28,988 nucleotides of DNA from Anaerolineales bacterium (lineage in GTDB: Bacteria; Chloroflexota; Anaerolineae; Anaerolineales; E44-bin32): contig JAHFAU010000007.1 of assembly GCA_023250385.1 (NCBI GenBank), positions 1 through 28,988 on the forward strand, read 5' to 3'. Position numbers and translations under genes: made by a program. The first letter of the stretch is position 1. Each line of letters begins with the position of its first letter. Below, piece by piece: positions 15,816 through 23,185 of the stretch. Below the pieces are notes generated by a model. The model saw only the letters and a list, made by a program, of their open reading frames with translations. It made no database searches and was not told where the DNA came from.

Positions 15816-16454
15816 GTGACGAAATCCGGGAACAACAATCCAATGCCGACCGATTCGGACCCGCCCAGGTACGAGAGCCCGAACCATTCAACGGCTGAGC
15901 CGACCGAGGCCGAGTTGACATCAGACGAGCTGACTGCCGACGAGGCGACTGCAGGCGATTTGGGCGCGGAGCAGGTAGTGGAGCGCCTCGGACCAGAGCC
16001 AATCGAATCCGAACTTGAGAGCATCAAGGCCCAGGCCGATGAGTATCTGGACGGCTGGCAGCGGGCCCGGGCCGAGTTCGCCAATTACAAGAAGCGGATC
16101 GAGCGCGAGCAGGCCGAGGCGCGAGATCGGATCGCCGGCGATACATTAATGAGGTACCTTGGGGTGTTGGACGATTTGGAACGGGCCCTGAAGGATCGGC
16201 CCTCCGATGGCGAGGCGGCCTCCTGGGCCGAAGGCATCGAGCTGATCTACCGCAAGTTGTCGGCCCTGTTCATCGCCGAAGGGGTGGAGGAGATCTTTGC
16301 CGAAGGCACGGCCTTTGATCCGGCACTGCATGAGGCCCTCTCCCACGAAGAGAGCGACGGTCACTCCGAGGGTCAGGTGATCGAGGTGGTGCAGCGGGGA
16401 TACCGAATGGGGGATCGAGTGCTTCGACCGGCCCTGGTACGGGTCGCCAAGTAG
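15816..16454 (+). CDS. grpE: GrpE nucleotide-exchange factor
   Basis: The 212-residue cochaperone releases ADP from DnaK. Residues 1-60 are an acidic, Thr/Glu-rich, low-complexity tail. From about 65 a long coiled-coil helix carries the conserved WQRARAEFANYKKRIERE. The C-terminal beta domain (about 155-212) contains FDPALHEALSHEES and ends QRGYRMGDRVLRPALVRVAK, the GrpE signature. The start is GTG; GAGGAG lies 14 bases upstream, somewhat far, and an ATG at 15843 would shorten only the disordered tail. It lies 21 bases after hrcA and 12 bases before dnaK. Confidence 0.96.
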   Translation: MTKSGNNNPMPTDSDPPRYESPNHSTAEPTEAELTSDELTADEATAGDLGAEQVVERLGPEPIESELESIKAQADEYLDGWQRARAEFANYKKRIEREQAEARDRIAGDTLMRYLGVLDDLERALKDRPSDGEAASWAEGIELIYRKLSALFIAEGVEEIFAEGTAFDPALHEALSHEESDGHSEGQVIEVVQRGYRMGDRVLRPALVRVAK

Positions 16455-16466
16455 GATGCATTAGAC

Positions 16467-18338
16467 ATGGGACGCATTATCGGGATTGATCTAGGAACCA
16501 CCAATTCGGTCGTAGCGGTCATGGAGGGCGGAGAGCCGACCGTAATTACCTCCTCGGAGGGTAGCCGTTTGATCCCCTCGGTGGTTGCGATCAATCCAAA
16601 GACCAGCGAGCGCCTGGTCGGCCAGGTCGCCCGGCGCCAGGCGATCGTCAACGCAGACAACACGATTTTCTCTATCAAGCGGTTCATGGGTCGCAAGCAC
16701 AGCGATCCGGAGGTGCAACGGGCGCTCGATTTCGTTCCTTACAAAGTGACCGGTGCAGCCAACGGGGATGTCCGAGTCCACATGGGGGGCAAGGAATACG
16801 CGCCGCCCGAGGTCTCGGCCATGATCCTGGCCAAGATCAAGGCCGACGCCGAAGCCTACATCGGCGAGGCGGTGACCCAGGCGGTCATCACGGTGCCCGC
16901 CTACTTCAATGACTCACAGCGCAATGCCACCAAAGACGCCGGCAAGATCGCCGGGCTCGAGGTGCTGCGGATTATCAACGAACCGACTGCCTCCTCCTTG
17001 GCCTACGGCATGGACCGAAAGACCGACGAGACCATTGCGGTGTTCGATCTAGGCGGGGGGACCTTCGACATCTCGATCCTGGACGTCGGAGACGGAGTCT
17101 TCGAGGTCAAATCCACCAACGGCGACACCTTCCTGGGCGGCGACGACTTCGACCAGCGCATCATCGACTGGGTGGTGGAGGAGTTCCGCCGCGACCAGGG
17201 CATCGACTTGCGTGCGGATCGACAGGCCCTACAGCGCCTGCGGGAAGCTGCCGAGAAAGCCAAGATCGAGCTCTCGACCGTGGCCCAGACCGAGATCAAC
17301 CTGCCGTTCATCACCGCCGATGCGACCGGTCCCAAGCACCTGAACCTGACCTTGACCCGGGCCAAGTTGGAGCAGCTCACCGAAGATCTGATCGAGCGCT
17401 GCGTGGCTCCCTGCACCCAGGCACTGCTGGACGCTTCGCTCAAGGCCGCGGAGATTGATGAAGTGATTCTGGTTGGCGGGATGACCCGGATGCCCGCAGT
17501 GCAGGAGGCGGTGCGCAAGATCTTCGACAAGGAGCCCCATAAGGGGGTAAACCCGGACGAGGTCGTTGCAGTCGGGGCGGCCATTCAGGCGGGCGTACTC
17601 GGCGGTGAGGTCAAGGACATCCTGCTGCTGGATGTCACTCCGCTCTCCCTTTCCATCGAAACCCTGGGTGGTGTGGCGACCGCGCTGATCGAGCGCAACA
17701 CCACGATCCCGGCGCGCAAGACCCAAGTTTTCTCGACCGCCGCCGAGAATCAGACCGAAGTTGAGATTCACGTCGTGCAGGGTGAGCGGTCGATGGCCGC
17801 CGACAACAAGTCGCTTGGGAAGTTCCGGCTGGACGGAATCCCGACCGCCCCTCGCGGGGTGCCGCAGATCGAGGTCACCTTCGATATCGACGCCGATGGA
17901 ATTCTGAACGTCAGCGCCACCGACAAGGCAACCTCCCGGACCCAGCACATCACCATCACGGCCAGCTCGGGCTTGTCCGAAGCCGAGGTCGAGCAGATGC
18001 GGACCGATGCCGAGCTGCACGCCGGCCAGGACGCCGAGCGCCGCGATCGGGCAGAGGCCCGCAATGTCGCCGACAACGCGCTCTACAACGCTCGCAAGGT
18101 TCTCACCCAGAACGAAGGACACATCCCGGAGGGAGCTCGGGCGGAGCTGCAGACCAAGTTGCGGGATCTGGAACTGGCGATGGAGGAGGCGGATACCGAG
18201 CGGCTGCGCAAGCTGTCCAACGAATTGCTCGCGGCAGTCCGAGAGATTGCCGCTAAGGTCCAGTCCGGCCCCGCCTCTGGAGGGAAGAACGGTTCCTCCT
18301 CCGGGGATGGGATCGGCCGCGAGTATTCCGAGAATTAG
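16467..18338 (+). CDS. dnaK: Chaperone DnaK (Hsp70)
   Basis: The 623-residue Hsp70 folds and protects proteins using ATP. The nucleotide-binding domain (1 to about 370) has IDLGTTNS at 7-14, ITVPAYFNDSQR, AVFDLGGGTFDISIL and LVGGMTRMP. The hydrophobic linker KDILLLDVTPLSL leads to the substrate-binding beta domain (about 385-500) and a helical lid. The tail is a Gly/Ser-rich stretch ending REYSEN, a less regular version of the acidic EEVD-like DnaK end. Length is normal. It is preceded by grpE and followed by dnaJ, so the full Hsp70 machine is in one operon under HrcA control. Confidence 0.98.
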   Translation: MGRIIGIDLGTTNSVVAVMEGGEPTVITSSEGSRLIPSVVAINPKTSERLVGQVARRQAIVNADNTIFSIKRFMGRKHSDPEVQRALDFVPYKVTGAANGDVRVHMGGKEYAPPEVSAMILAKIKADAEAYIGEAVTQAVITVPAYFNDSQRNATKDAGKIAGLEVLRIINEPTASSLAYGMDRKTDETIAVFDLGGGTFDISILDVGDGVFEVKSTNGDTFLGGDDFDQRIIDWVVEEFRRDQGIDLRADRQALQRLREAAEKAKIELSTVAQTEINLPFITADATGPKHLNLTLTRAKLEQLTEDLIERCVAPCTQALLDASLKAAEIDEVILVGGMTRMPAVQEAVRKIFDKEPHKGVNPDEVVAVGAAIQAGVLGGEVKDILLLDVTPLSLSIETLGGVATALIERNTTIPARKTQVFSTAAENQTEVEIHVVQGERSMAADNKSLGKFRLDGIPTAPRGVPQIEVTFDIDADGILNVSATDKATSRTQHITITASSGLSEAEVEQMRTDAELHAGQDAERRDRAEARNVADNALYNARKVLTQNEGHIPEGARAELQTKLRDLELAMEEADTERLRKLSNELLAAVREIAAKVQSGPASGGKNGSSSGDGIGREYSEN

Positions 18339-18389
18339 CCCCACCGGGCGGAGGCGGACAGAGACGCCTTCGCCGGCCATTTAAGCCCG

Positions 18390-19505
18390 ATGGCAGAAAA
18401 ACGCGACTACTACGAAGCCTTGGGTGTCGGGCGAGATGCCTCAGCCGACGCCTTGCGCAGCGCCTACCGCCGGCTCGCCAAGCAGTATCACCCCGACGTG
18501 AATCACGAGCCAGGGGCCGAGGACCGCTTCAAAGAAATCAACGAAGCGTATGGGGTGCTCTCCGACGATCAGCGCCGGGCGGCCTACGATCGATTCGGGC
18601 ATGCCGGCCTGAAGGGCATGCCCACCGATTTCGACTTCGGGTTGAGCGACATCTTCGAAGAGTTCTTCGGATTCGGCATGGGCGGTCGGCGCCGGCGGGG
18701 CGCCCCGCGCCGCGGAGCAGATCTGCGTTTCGACTTGCGGCTTGAATTCCAAGAAGCCGTCTTCGGGGCCGAGAAGGAGATCGAGTTTGTCCGGCGGGAC
18801 ATCTGCTCGCGTTGCCGGGGAACCGGTGCCGAGCCAGGCACGACTCCCATGCGCTGCCCGACCTGCGAGGGTTCTGGAGAGGTCCGGCAGGTGCGGCAGA
18901 CTTTCTTGGGCTCGATGGTCAACGTCACCAGCTGCCCCAATTGCGGCGGCCGCGGTGAAGTGGTGTCGTCTCCCTGCCGGGTGTGCCGCAGCAGCGGCAT
19001 CGAGCAACAAAAGGTTGTCCGCCAGATTGCTGTTCCGGCCGGGGTCGACGACGGCACTCAGATTCGGGTCACCGGCGAGGGCGAACCCGGGCCCAACAAC
19101 GGGCCGCGGGGCGATCTGTACGTGGTGGTCCAGGTCCTGCCTCACCCGTACTTCCGGCGCCGTAAAGAAGAAATCCTGCTCGACCTGTCGATTAACGTCG
19201 CCCAGTCCGCGCTGGGGTCGGAGATCATGGTCCCGACCCTGGACGGTGAGGAAAAACTGCGAGTCCCGGCCGGGACCCAGCCGGGGAAAGTCTTTCGGCT
19301 CAAGGGCAAGGGTGTCCCTCATCTGAGATCCAACGGACGGGGGGACCAGCTGGTTTTCATCTCGGTAGAGATCCCGAAATCTCTTACTCCCGAGCAACGG
19401 GAGCTCTTCGAGCAGCTGGCTCAGACCCTGGGATCGGAGGTCAAGCCCCAAGCCCGCAGCCTGCTGGACGACCTCAAAGACCTGATCAGCGGGCTGGTAG
19501 ATTGA
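18390..19505 (+). CDS. dnaJ: Chaperone DnaJ (Hsp40)
   Basis: The 371-residue type I J-protein stimulates DnaK ATP hydrolysis. The J domain (about 5-70) has HPD at 34-36. A short Gly/Phe/Arg-rich linker follows (about 85-110), with an RRRRGAPRRG run. The zinc region (139-203) contains four cysteine pairs: CSRCRGTG, CPTCEGSG, CPNCGGRG and CRVCRSSG, the last deviating from CxxCxGxG. The C-terminal substrate-binding domains follow. It lies 51 bases after dnaK, and its stop overlaps the start of prmA. The linker is shorter than in Escherichia coli DnaJ. Confidence 0.97.
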   Translation: MAEKRDYYEALGVGRDASADALRSAYRRLAKQYHPDVNHEPGAEDRFKEINEAYGVLSDDQRRAAYDRFGHAGLKGMPTDFDFGLSDIFEEFFGFGMGGRRRRGAPRRGADLRFDLRLEFQEAVFGAEKEIEFVRRDICSRCRGTGAEPGTTPMRCPTCEGSGEVRQVRQTFLGSMVNVTSCPNCGGRGEVVSSPCRVCRSSGIEQQKVVRQIAVPAGVDDGTQIRVTGEGEPGPNNGPRGDLYVVVQVLPHPYFRRRKEEILLDLSINVAQSALGSEIMVPTLDGEEKLRVPAGTQPGKVFRLKGKGVPHLRSNGRGDQLVFISVEIPKSLTPEQRELFEQLAQTLGSEVKPQARSLLDDLKDLISGLVD

Positions 19506-20377
19506 GCTGGCTGGAAGTCTCCCTCCGGCTCCAAGCGGAATTGGCTGAACCCGCCGCGGAGCTGCTTGGACGGCTCGCGCCAAATGGAGTCGCGATCGAG
19601 GGCCTGGACGAGGGAGGGCAGTCCGTTTTGTTGCGGGCCTGGCTCCCGATCGATGGCCAGCTCGCGGGCCGCCGACGCGCACTCGAAGAGGGCCTCTGGC
19701 ACCTTGGCCAGATCCACCCCTTTCCCTCACCCGCCTTCCGCTCGATTGAGGAGCAGGATTGGGCCGCGATTTGGAAGCGAGAATATCGGCCGCTGCCAAT
19801 CGGCCGGCGCTTGATGGTGCTCCCGAGTTGGAGCGCAGCCGACCCTGGCGAGCGGCTGGTGGTGCAGCTCGAGCCCGGGATGGCCTTCGGGACCGGAGCC
19901 CATCCTACCACCCGCCATTGTCTAGAACTCATCGAGCAGACCCTGCAGCCCGGCGAGGCAGTTGTCGACCTCGGTTGCGGTTCGGGGATTCTGGCTATCG
20001 CCGCGGCTCGGCTGGGTGCTCGGCGGGTCTTGGCGCTTGACAACGACCCGCTGGCCGTCGAGCTGGCGCAGCTCAACGTCCAACGCAACGGGGTCGCCGA
20101 GCGGGTCAGAGTTTCCCTCGGTTCGTTTCCGGTCGATGGGGACGAGCGGATCGATCCGGTTGAACTACTGGTCGCCAATCTGCGCTCCGACACCCTGATC
20201 GCGATGCTGCAGGCCGGGCTAGCCGCCTGGGTTCGGCCGACCGGCCGGCTGCTGCTCTCCGGATTGCTGGACAGCGACCTCCCCATTTTGAATGCGGCAG
20301 CTAAGCAGGCCGCCTTGCAGGCAGTCGACGTTCGGGCGACTGACGATTGGCGGACGCTCCTCTTACAGCGGGCTTGA
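19502..20377 (+). CDS. prmA: Ribosomal protein L11 methyltransferase
   Basis: The 291-residue enzyme methylates ribosomal protein L11 with S-adenosylmethionine. The N-terminal substrate-recognition domain is followed by the catalytic Rossmann domain. This has EPGMAFGTGAHPTTRHCLE (the PrmA hallmark just before motif I), VVDLGCGSGILAIAAA as the SAM-binding motif I, LALDNDPLAV as the acidic loop and LLVANL in place of the usual ANIL. The TTG start overlaps the dnaJ stop (TTGA), so translation is coupled. Finding prmA after dnaJ is a common arrangement in HrcA-type heat-shock operons. The terminator after it ends the operon. Confidence 0.93.
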   Translation: MSWLEVSLRLQAELAEPAAELLGRLAPNGVAIEGLDEGGQSVLLRAWLPIDGQLAGRRRALEEGLWHLGQIHPFPSPAFRSIEEQDWAAIWKREYRPLPIGRRLMVLPSWSAADPGERLVVQLEPGMAFGTGAHPTTRHCLELIEQTLQPGEAVVDLGCGSGILAIAAARLGARRVLALDNDPLAVELAQLNVQRNGVAERVRVSLGSFPVDGDERIDPVELLVANLRSDTLIAMLQAGLAAWVRPTGRLLLSGLLDSDLPILNAAAKQAALQAVDVRATDDWRTLLLQRA

Positions 20378-20395
20378 CCGGAGCCAGGAACCAGG

Positions 20396-20422
20396 CCGCC
20401 CCCGAGCAGCAGGGGCGGTTTT
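20396..20422 (+). terminator. Rho-independent terminator of the heat-shock operon
   Basis: CCGCCCC (20396-20402) pairs with GGGGCGG (20412-20418) around a 9-base loop and is followed by TTTT. It lies 19 bases after the prmA stop. Confidence 0.85.
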
Positions 20423-20457
20423 GAATCTCGGCGTGTTGTAAGGGGAAGAGTCGAACC

Positions 20458-20709
20458 TTAGCGAGTCTCCTCGATGACCTTGCCGCCCTTCTTGAAGCGG
20501 TAGGCGATTCGCCCTCGGGTCAGATCATACGGCGAGAGCTCGACCCGCACCCGATCGCCGCGCAGTATCCGGATGTAGTGCCGGCGCATCTTTCCAGAAA
20601 GATAGGCGAGCACCACATGCCCGTTGTCAAGCTCCACCCGGAATTGAGTTGCCGGCAGGGCCTCGACAACAATTCCGTCGACCTCGATCTTCTCTTCCTT
20701 CTTGGTCAC
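20458..20709 (-). CDS. infA: Translation initiation factor IF-1
   Basis: The 83-residue protein is a single OB-fold IF-1, which sits in the ribosomal A site during initiation. The core is recognisable: EVDGIVVEALPATQFRVEL, then GHVVLAYLSGKMRRHYIRIL and GDRVRVELSPYDLTRGRI. It starts with GTG 2 bases after the rpsU stop, and these are the last genes of an S1-S21-IF-1 group. In most bacteria infA lies in the large ribosomal protein cluster, so this place is unusual; it could be a second copy. No clear terminator is seen after it. Confidence 0.95.
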   Translation of the reverse strand: MTKKEEKIEVDGIVVEALPATQFRVELDNGHVVLAYLSGKMRRHYIRILRGDRVRVELSPYDLTRGRIAYRFKKGGKVIEETR

Positions 20710-20711
20710 CC

Positions 20712-20924
20712 TTATCGCCCTTGATCGAAGGAGACGGTCTTGCGTTGCCGCCGCTTCAGGCGCCGGATGGACTTCTTGCGCTCGATCCGCCGCAGCTCAC
20801 TTTTTGACACGAACCAGCGCTTGCGGCGCACGGTGCTGAGGATGCCGCTTTTGGCGACCTTCTTGCGAAAGCGCCTGAGCAGTGCATCCTGGGATTCATT
20901 CGGCCGCAGGATTACTGTGGCCAT
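20712..20924 (-). CDS. rpsU: Ribosomal protein S21
   Basis: The 70-residue, very basic protein matches bacterial S21, a small-subunit protein near the mRNA exit that helps base-pairing of the anti-Shine-Dalgarno region. Visible features are LRPNESQDALLRRFRKKV, then AKSGILSTVRRKRWFV and ERKKSIRRLKRRQRK. A repeated GAGGTGAGGT upstream of the ATG provides a strong ribosome binding site. It starts 23 bases after the S1-like gene and ends 2 bases before infA, so all three should share the upstream promoter. Confidence 0.95.
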   Translation of the reverse strand: MATVILRPNESQDALLRRFRKKVAKSGILSTVRRKRWFVSKSELRRIERKKSIRRLKRRQRKTVSFDQGR

Positions 20925-20947
20925 CTCAACCTCACCTCACTTCCGAA

Positions 20948-22024
20948 TTAGAGCTGTTGGTCGATACTTGCAGGCTGCGCCCACTGGAGGTCGAGGCGCT
21001 CCTTGTTCGGCTCAAACGAGGTCACCCGTACCTGTACCTTCTCGCCTTGCGAGATTCCGGCGAGGCCTTCCGCCGACTTCAACAATCCCTCGATGCCAAG
21101 GTCGAACCGGACATAGATCCCGGCCGGCACGAAGCGGGAAACTACTCCCTCGAGCATTTGGCCTTCCGCCAGCTGGCTGGCGGCTCCCTCCCAGGGATTC
21201 GGCTGCAGCCGTTTCAAACTGAGCCCAATTCGGTTGCTTTCCTTGTCCAGCCGGATCACCATCGTCTGAACTTCCTGACCGACTCGCAAGACCTCGGAAG
21301 GGTCCTCGACCCGGTTCCAGGACAACTCCGAGATGTGGATCAGGCCATCCGCGCCGCCGATATCCACGAAGGCGCCAAATTCCCGCAGGCTGGTGACCAG
21401 GCCGGCTCGGACCTCGCCCAGGACCAACTCATCGATCACCCGGGCTTTCTGGTCTTGGCGCCACTGCCGGATCGCCTTACGCTCCGAGAGCACCAGCCGT
21501 CGCCGGCGGGGATCTACTTCAATCACTTTGAGCGGAAGAGTCTTGTCGACCAGTTGGGACATGTACTCGGCCTGACCGTTGTCATCCAGGCCGCGTGGCA
21601 GGTCAGTGATGTGCGAGGCGGGGACGAAACCTCGCAGCCGTCCGAAGGGTATGATCAACCCGCCCCGGTTGTAGCCACCTACGATGGCTTCGACCACGGC
21701 ATCACTTTCTAAGAGGCTCTGGGCCCGCAGCCAATCGCCGCTCTCGCGTGCCTGGGAGATCGAGACCACCAGATTCCCGTCGGAATCGAGCGGTTCCACA
21801 ACCATCACCGAGACCGGATCCCCGATCTTTAGTTTGGCTTCCGCCGGGGGCAGCAACTCCAAGTCTGCGCGGGGGACCAAACCGTCTCGTTTGAGGCCGA
21901 GATCCACGATGATCCCGTAGGCGTCGGCCGCAATGACGTGACCCTGCAGCAAGTCCCCTCGATTGGCTTCGGGGACAGAGCTGGCCTCGGTCAGCAGGTT
22001 GCGAAACTCTTCAGAATGATCCAC
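20948..22024 (-). CDS. Ribosomal protein S1-like protein with four S1 domains
   Basis: The 358-residue protein is built of four OB-fold S1 domains at about 22-91, 105-181, 202-271 and 288-348. The third is the best match (REFGAFVDIGGADGLIHISELSW). Proteins of this size are the S1 homologue in many non-proteobacterial phyla; they bind mRNA and help place it on the small subunit. The start is GTG, with no Shine-Dalgarno but a run of seven U directly upstream, which an S1-type protein might itself bind. It leads the S1-S21-IF-1 operon. I leave the rpsA symbol out because four-domain proteins may differ from the six-domain classical S1. Confidence 0.9.
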   Translation of the reverse strand: MDHSEEFRNLLTEASSVPEANRGDLLQGHVIAADAYGIIVDLGLKRDGLVPRADLELLPPAEAKLKIGDPVSVMVVEPLDSDGNLVVSISQARESGDWLRAQSLLESDAVVEAIVGGYNRGGLIIPFGRLRGFVPASHITDLPRGLDDNGQAEYMSQLVDKTLPLKVIEVDPRRRRLVLSERKAIRQWRQDQKARVIDELVLGEVRAGLVTSLREFGAFVDIGGADGLIHISELSWNRVEDPSEVLRVGQEVQTMVIRLDKESNRIGLSLKRLQPNPWEGAASQLAEGQMLEGVVSRFVPAGIYVRFDLGIEGLLKSAEGLAGISQGEKVQVRVTSFEPNKERLDLQWAQPASIDQQL

Positions 22025-22026
22025 GC

Positions 22027-22065
22027 AAAAAAAGTGCCTGATCAGCGCTCATAAACCGACCAGGC
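22027..22065 (-). terminator. Terminator-like hairpin in the S1 leader (possible attenuator)
   Basis: On the minus strand, GCCTGGTC (22065-22058) pairs with GATCAGGC (22043-22036), eight pairs with one G-U. It is followed by AC and seven T (22033-22027), ending two bases before the GTG start of the S1-like gene. The shape is that of an intrinsic terminator, but it lies between the promoter and the gene, so it may control read-through or initiation. Confidence 0.6.
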
Positions 22066-22164
22066 CACAACCCTCCCAAGGAGTGTAAGAGCGATCCTTC
22101 CCTAATACTCCTAAGCTTCGTACCGTGACGGTCCCGGGCCGACGAGAGCCCGAAGCGCGCCGCC

Positions 22165-22193
22165 ATTATACAGGGCGGTCATAGGGTTGTCAA
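22165..22193 (-). promoter_or_regulatory. Consensus sigma-70 promoter of the S1-S21-IF-1 operon
   Basis: On the minus strand, a perfect TTGACA (22193-22188), exactly 17 bases and a perfect TATAAT (22170-22165). The predicted start is near 22158, giving a leader of about 134 bases. Full consensus fits a highly expressed translation gene. Confidence 0.85.
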
Positions 22194-22252
22194 TCGAAAC
22201 CGCGGTGGCCGACGCCTCCCAGAACTCTGGGCTGGACCGTCGAAACCCGTCG

Positions 22253-22759
22253 TCACTCCGGTGCGTCGAGCAACACCCGATCCGCATCTGGATCAACTTC
22301 CCAGGGATACACGATGTGGGCATCGGTGACCGCTGCATAGTAGTCCGGCTTAGCCTCGCTGAATAGGCTGCGGTAGGGATTGAAATGGAGTACGCAGGTG
22401 TGGGGGAAACCTCCCGCGGCCAAGACTCGATTCTTCACAGCGGTGATCGTGCGGCCCGATCCCCATACGTCGTCGACGACCAGCACCTGCCGACCGCGCA
22501 GGTGGTCCTCATCTGGGAACTGAATGAAGGCCGGCCAGGCATACAGTGCAGAGCCCGATTTCTGGGACTCAAAAGGGAAGTCGACCGCCGCAGTCAACAC
22601 GTCCAGGATGTTCAAAGCCTCGCAGAGCATTCCGCCCGGGACGATTCCACCCCGGGTGATGATCACCATCGCGTCGAACTCGGTTTCGAACTGAGGTGTG
22701 AGGTGCTCGATCAGCTGGCTGACTTCCTCCCAGCTGATGAGCTCAGTCCTTTGGGTCAT
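22253..22759 (-). CDS. Phosphoribosyltransferase (purine type, COG2236-like)
   Basis: The 168-residue type I phosphoribosyltransferase has the PRPP-binding loop VVDDVWGSGRT at 94-104, preceded by a glycine-rich loop at ITRGGIVPGGML (34-44) and a hydrophobic core. The family transfers phosphoribose from PRPP to a purine base such as xanthine or hypoxanthine; the base is not predictable here. The start at ATG 22759 is chosen because GAGGCGGGCG lies just before it. A longer frame to 22804 would begin inside the -35 box. It has its own promoter and is not part of the operon on either side. It ends about 60 bases before the S1 operon -35 box. Confidence 0.85.
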   Translation of the reverse strand: MTQRTELISWEEVSQLIEHLTPQFETEFDAMVIITRGGIVPGGMLCEALNILDVLTAAVDFPFESQKSGSALYAWPAFIQFPDEDHLRGRQVLVVDDVWGSGRTITAVKNRVLAAGGFPHTCVLHFNPYRSLFSEAKPDYYAAVTDAHIVYPWEVDPDADRVLLDAPE

Positions 22760-22775
22760 CGCCCGCCTCGGCTTG

Positions 22776-22804
22776 ATGATAGCACTGGGGCCTGACCCGG
22801 ACAA
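22776..22804 (-). promoter_or_regulatory. Promoter of the phosphoribosyltransferase gene
   Basis: On the minus strand, TTGTCC (22804-22799), a 17-base spacer and TATCAT (22781-22776). The -10 matches five of six bases and the -35 four of six. The -10 ends 16 bases before the chosen ATG. Confidence 0.5.
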
Positions 22805-22832
22805 ACTATTCGATTGGCCCCGCCGCGCATCA

Positions 22833-22893
22833 CTCGGCAGTCGGGCGGTATGCGGCGGCGGAATGCGACCGGGCGTGCCGGCTGACTGCCGAG
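22833..22893. repeat. Perfect 10-base inverted repeat after the small unknown gene
   Basis: CTCGGCAGTC (22833-22842) and GACTGCCGAG (22884-22893) are exact reverse complements separated by 41 bases. One arm begins directly after the stop of the small unknown gene on the minus strand. No T-run follows, so it is not a classic terminator. It may be a 3'-end stem-loop of that transcript. Confidence 0.55.
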
Positions 22894-22894
22894 G

Positions 22895-23185
22895 CTAGCC
22901 GACCGATTCCTCGAAGGCCTTGAGCACTTTGCGCAGGGCGAGCAAACTTGCCCCCGAATGGGCGGAGCCGTCGATTTCGGGAACGGCATAGCTGCGGCTG
23001 AATTCGTTGGAGACAAAGCCCGGCCCGGCTAGCGTTCGCTCGGCCGCCTCCAGCGCCCGCAAGCGTTGGGCCGCGTCCCAGCCTCGAACAACCTTCGTCC
23101 AGTAGATCGAATAGGAGAACTCGCTGGGCGGTCGTTGGCGCTCGCGCTTGATCAACCGGCGCAGGGCTTCGCGGATTGAGGTCAT
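22895..23185 (-). CDS. Small conserved-looking protein of unknown function
   Basis: This 96-residue protein was not recognised. It begins with a basic helix (SIREALRRLIKRERQRPP), followed by a Ser/Tyr/Trp-containing segment (SEFSYSIYWTKVVRGWD) and an Ala/Leu/Glu-rich helix (AQRLRALEAAERTL). It has no signal peptide, membrane helix or cysteine. The ATG at 23185 overlaps the stop of the permease gene upstream (ATGA), so it is translated together with the two AI-2E-family permeases. The frame stays open further upstream, but that part overlaps the permease C-terminus. Coupling suggests an accessory role, but function cannot be named. Confidence 0.6.
   Translation of the reverse strand: MTSIREALRRLIKRERQRPPSEFSYSIYWTKVVRGWDAAQRLRALEAAERTLAGPGFVSNEFSRSYAVPEIDGSAHSGASLLALRKVLKAFEESVG

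Noticed and set aside
17229..18380. A 383-residue minus-strand open frame opposite dnaK
   Set aside because: The real gene on the plus strand is unmistakable; the frame is an antisense shadow of its codon bias.
18441..19799. A 452-residue minus-strand open frame opposite dnaJ and prmA
   Set aside because: It runs across two well-recognised genes and has no recognisable motif.
20396..20457. Bidirectional use of the prmA terminator for infA
   Set aside because: On the minus strand no T-run follows the stem.
22024..22052. Programmed frameshift at the seven-T run joining an upstream ATG (22052) to the S1 frame
   Set aside because: The S1-like protein is already full length from GTG 22024, and the upstream frame has no ribosome binding site.
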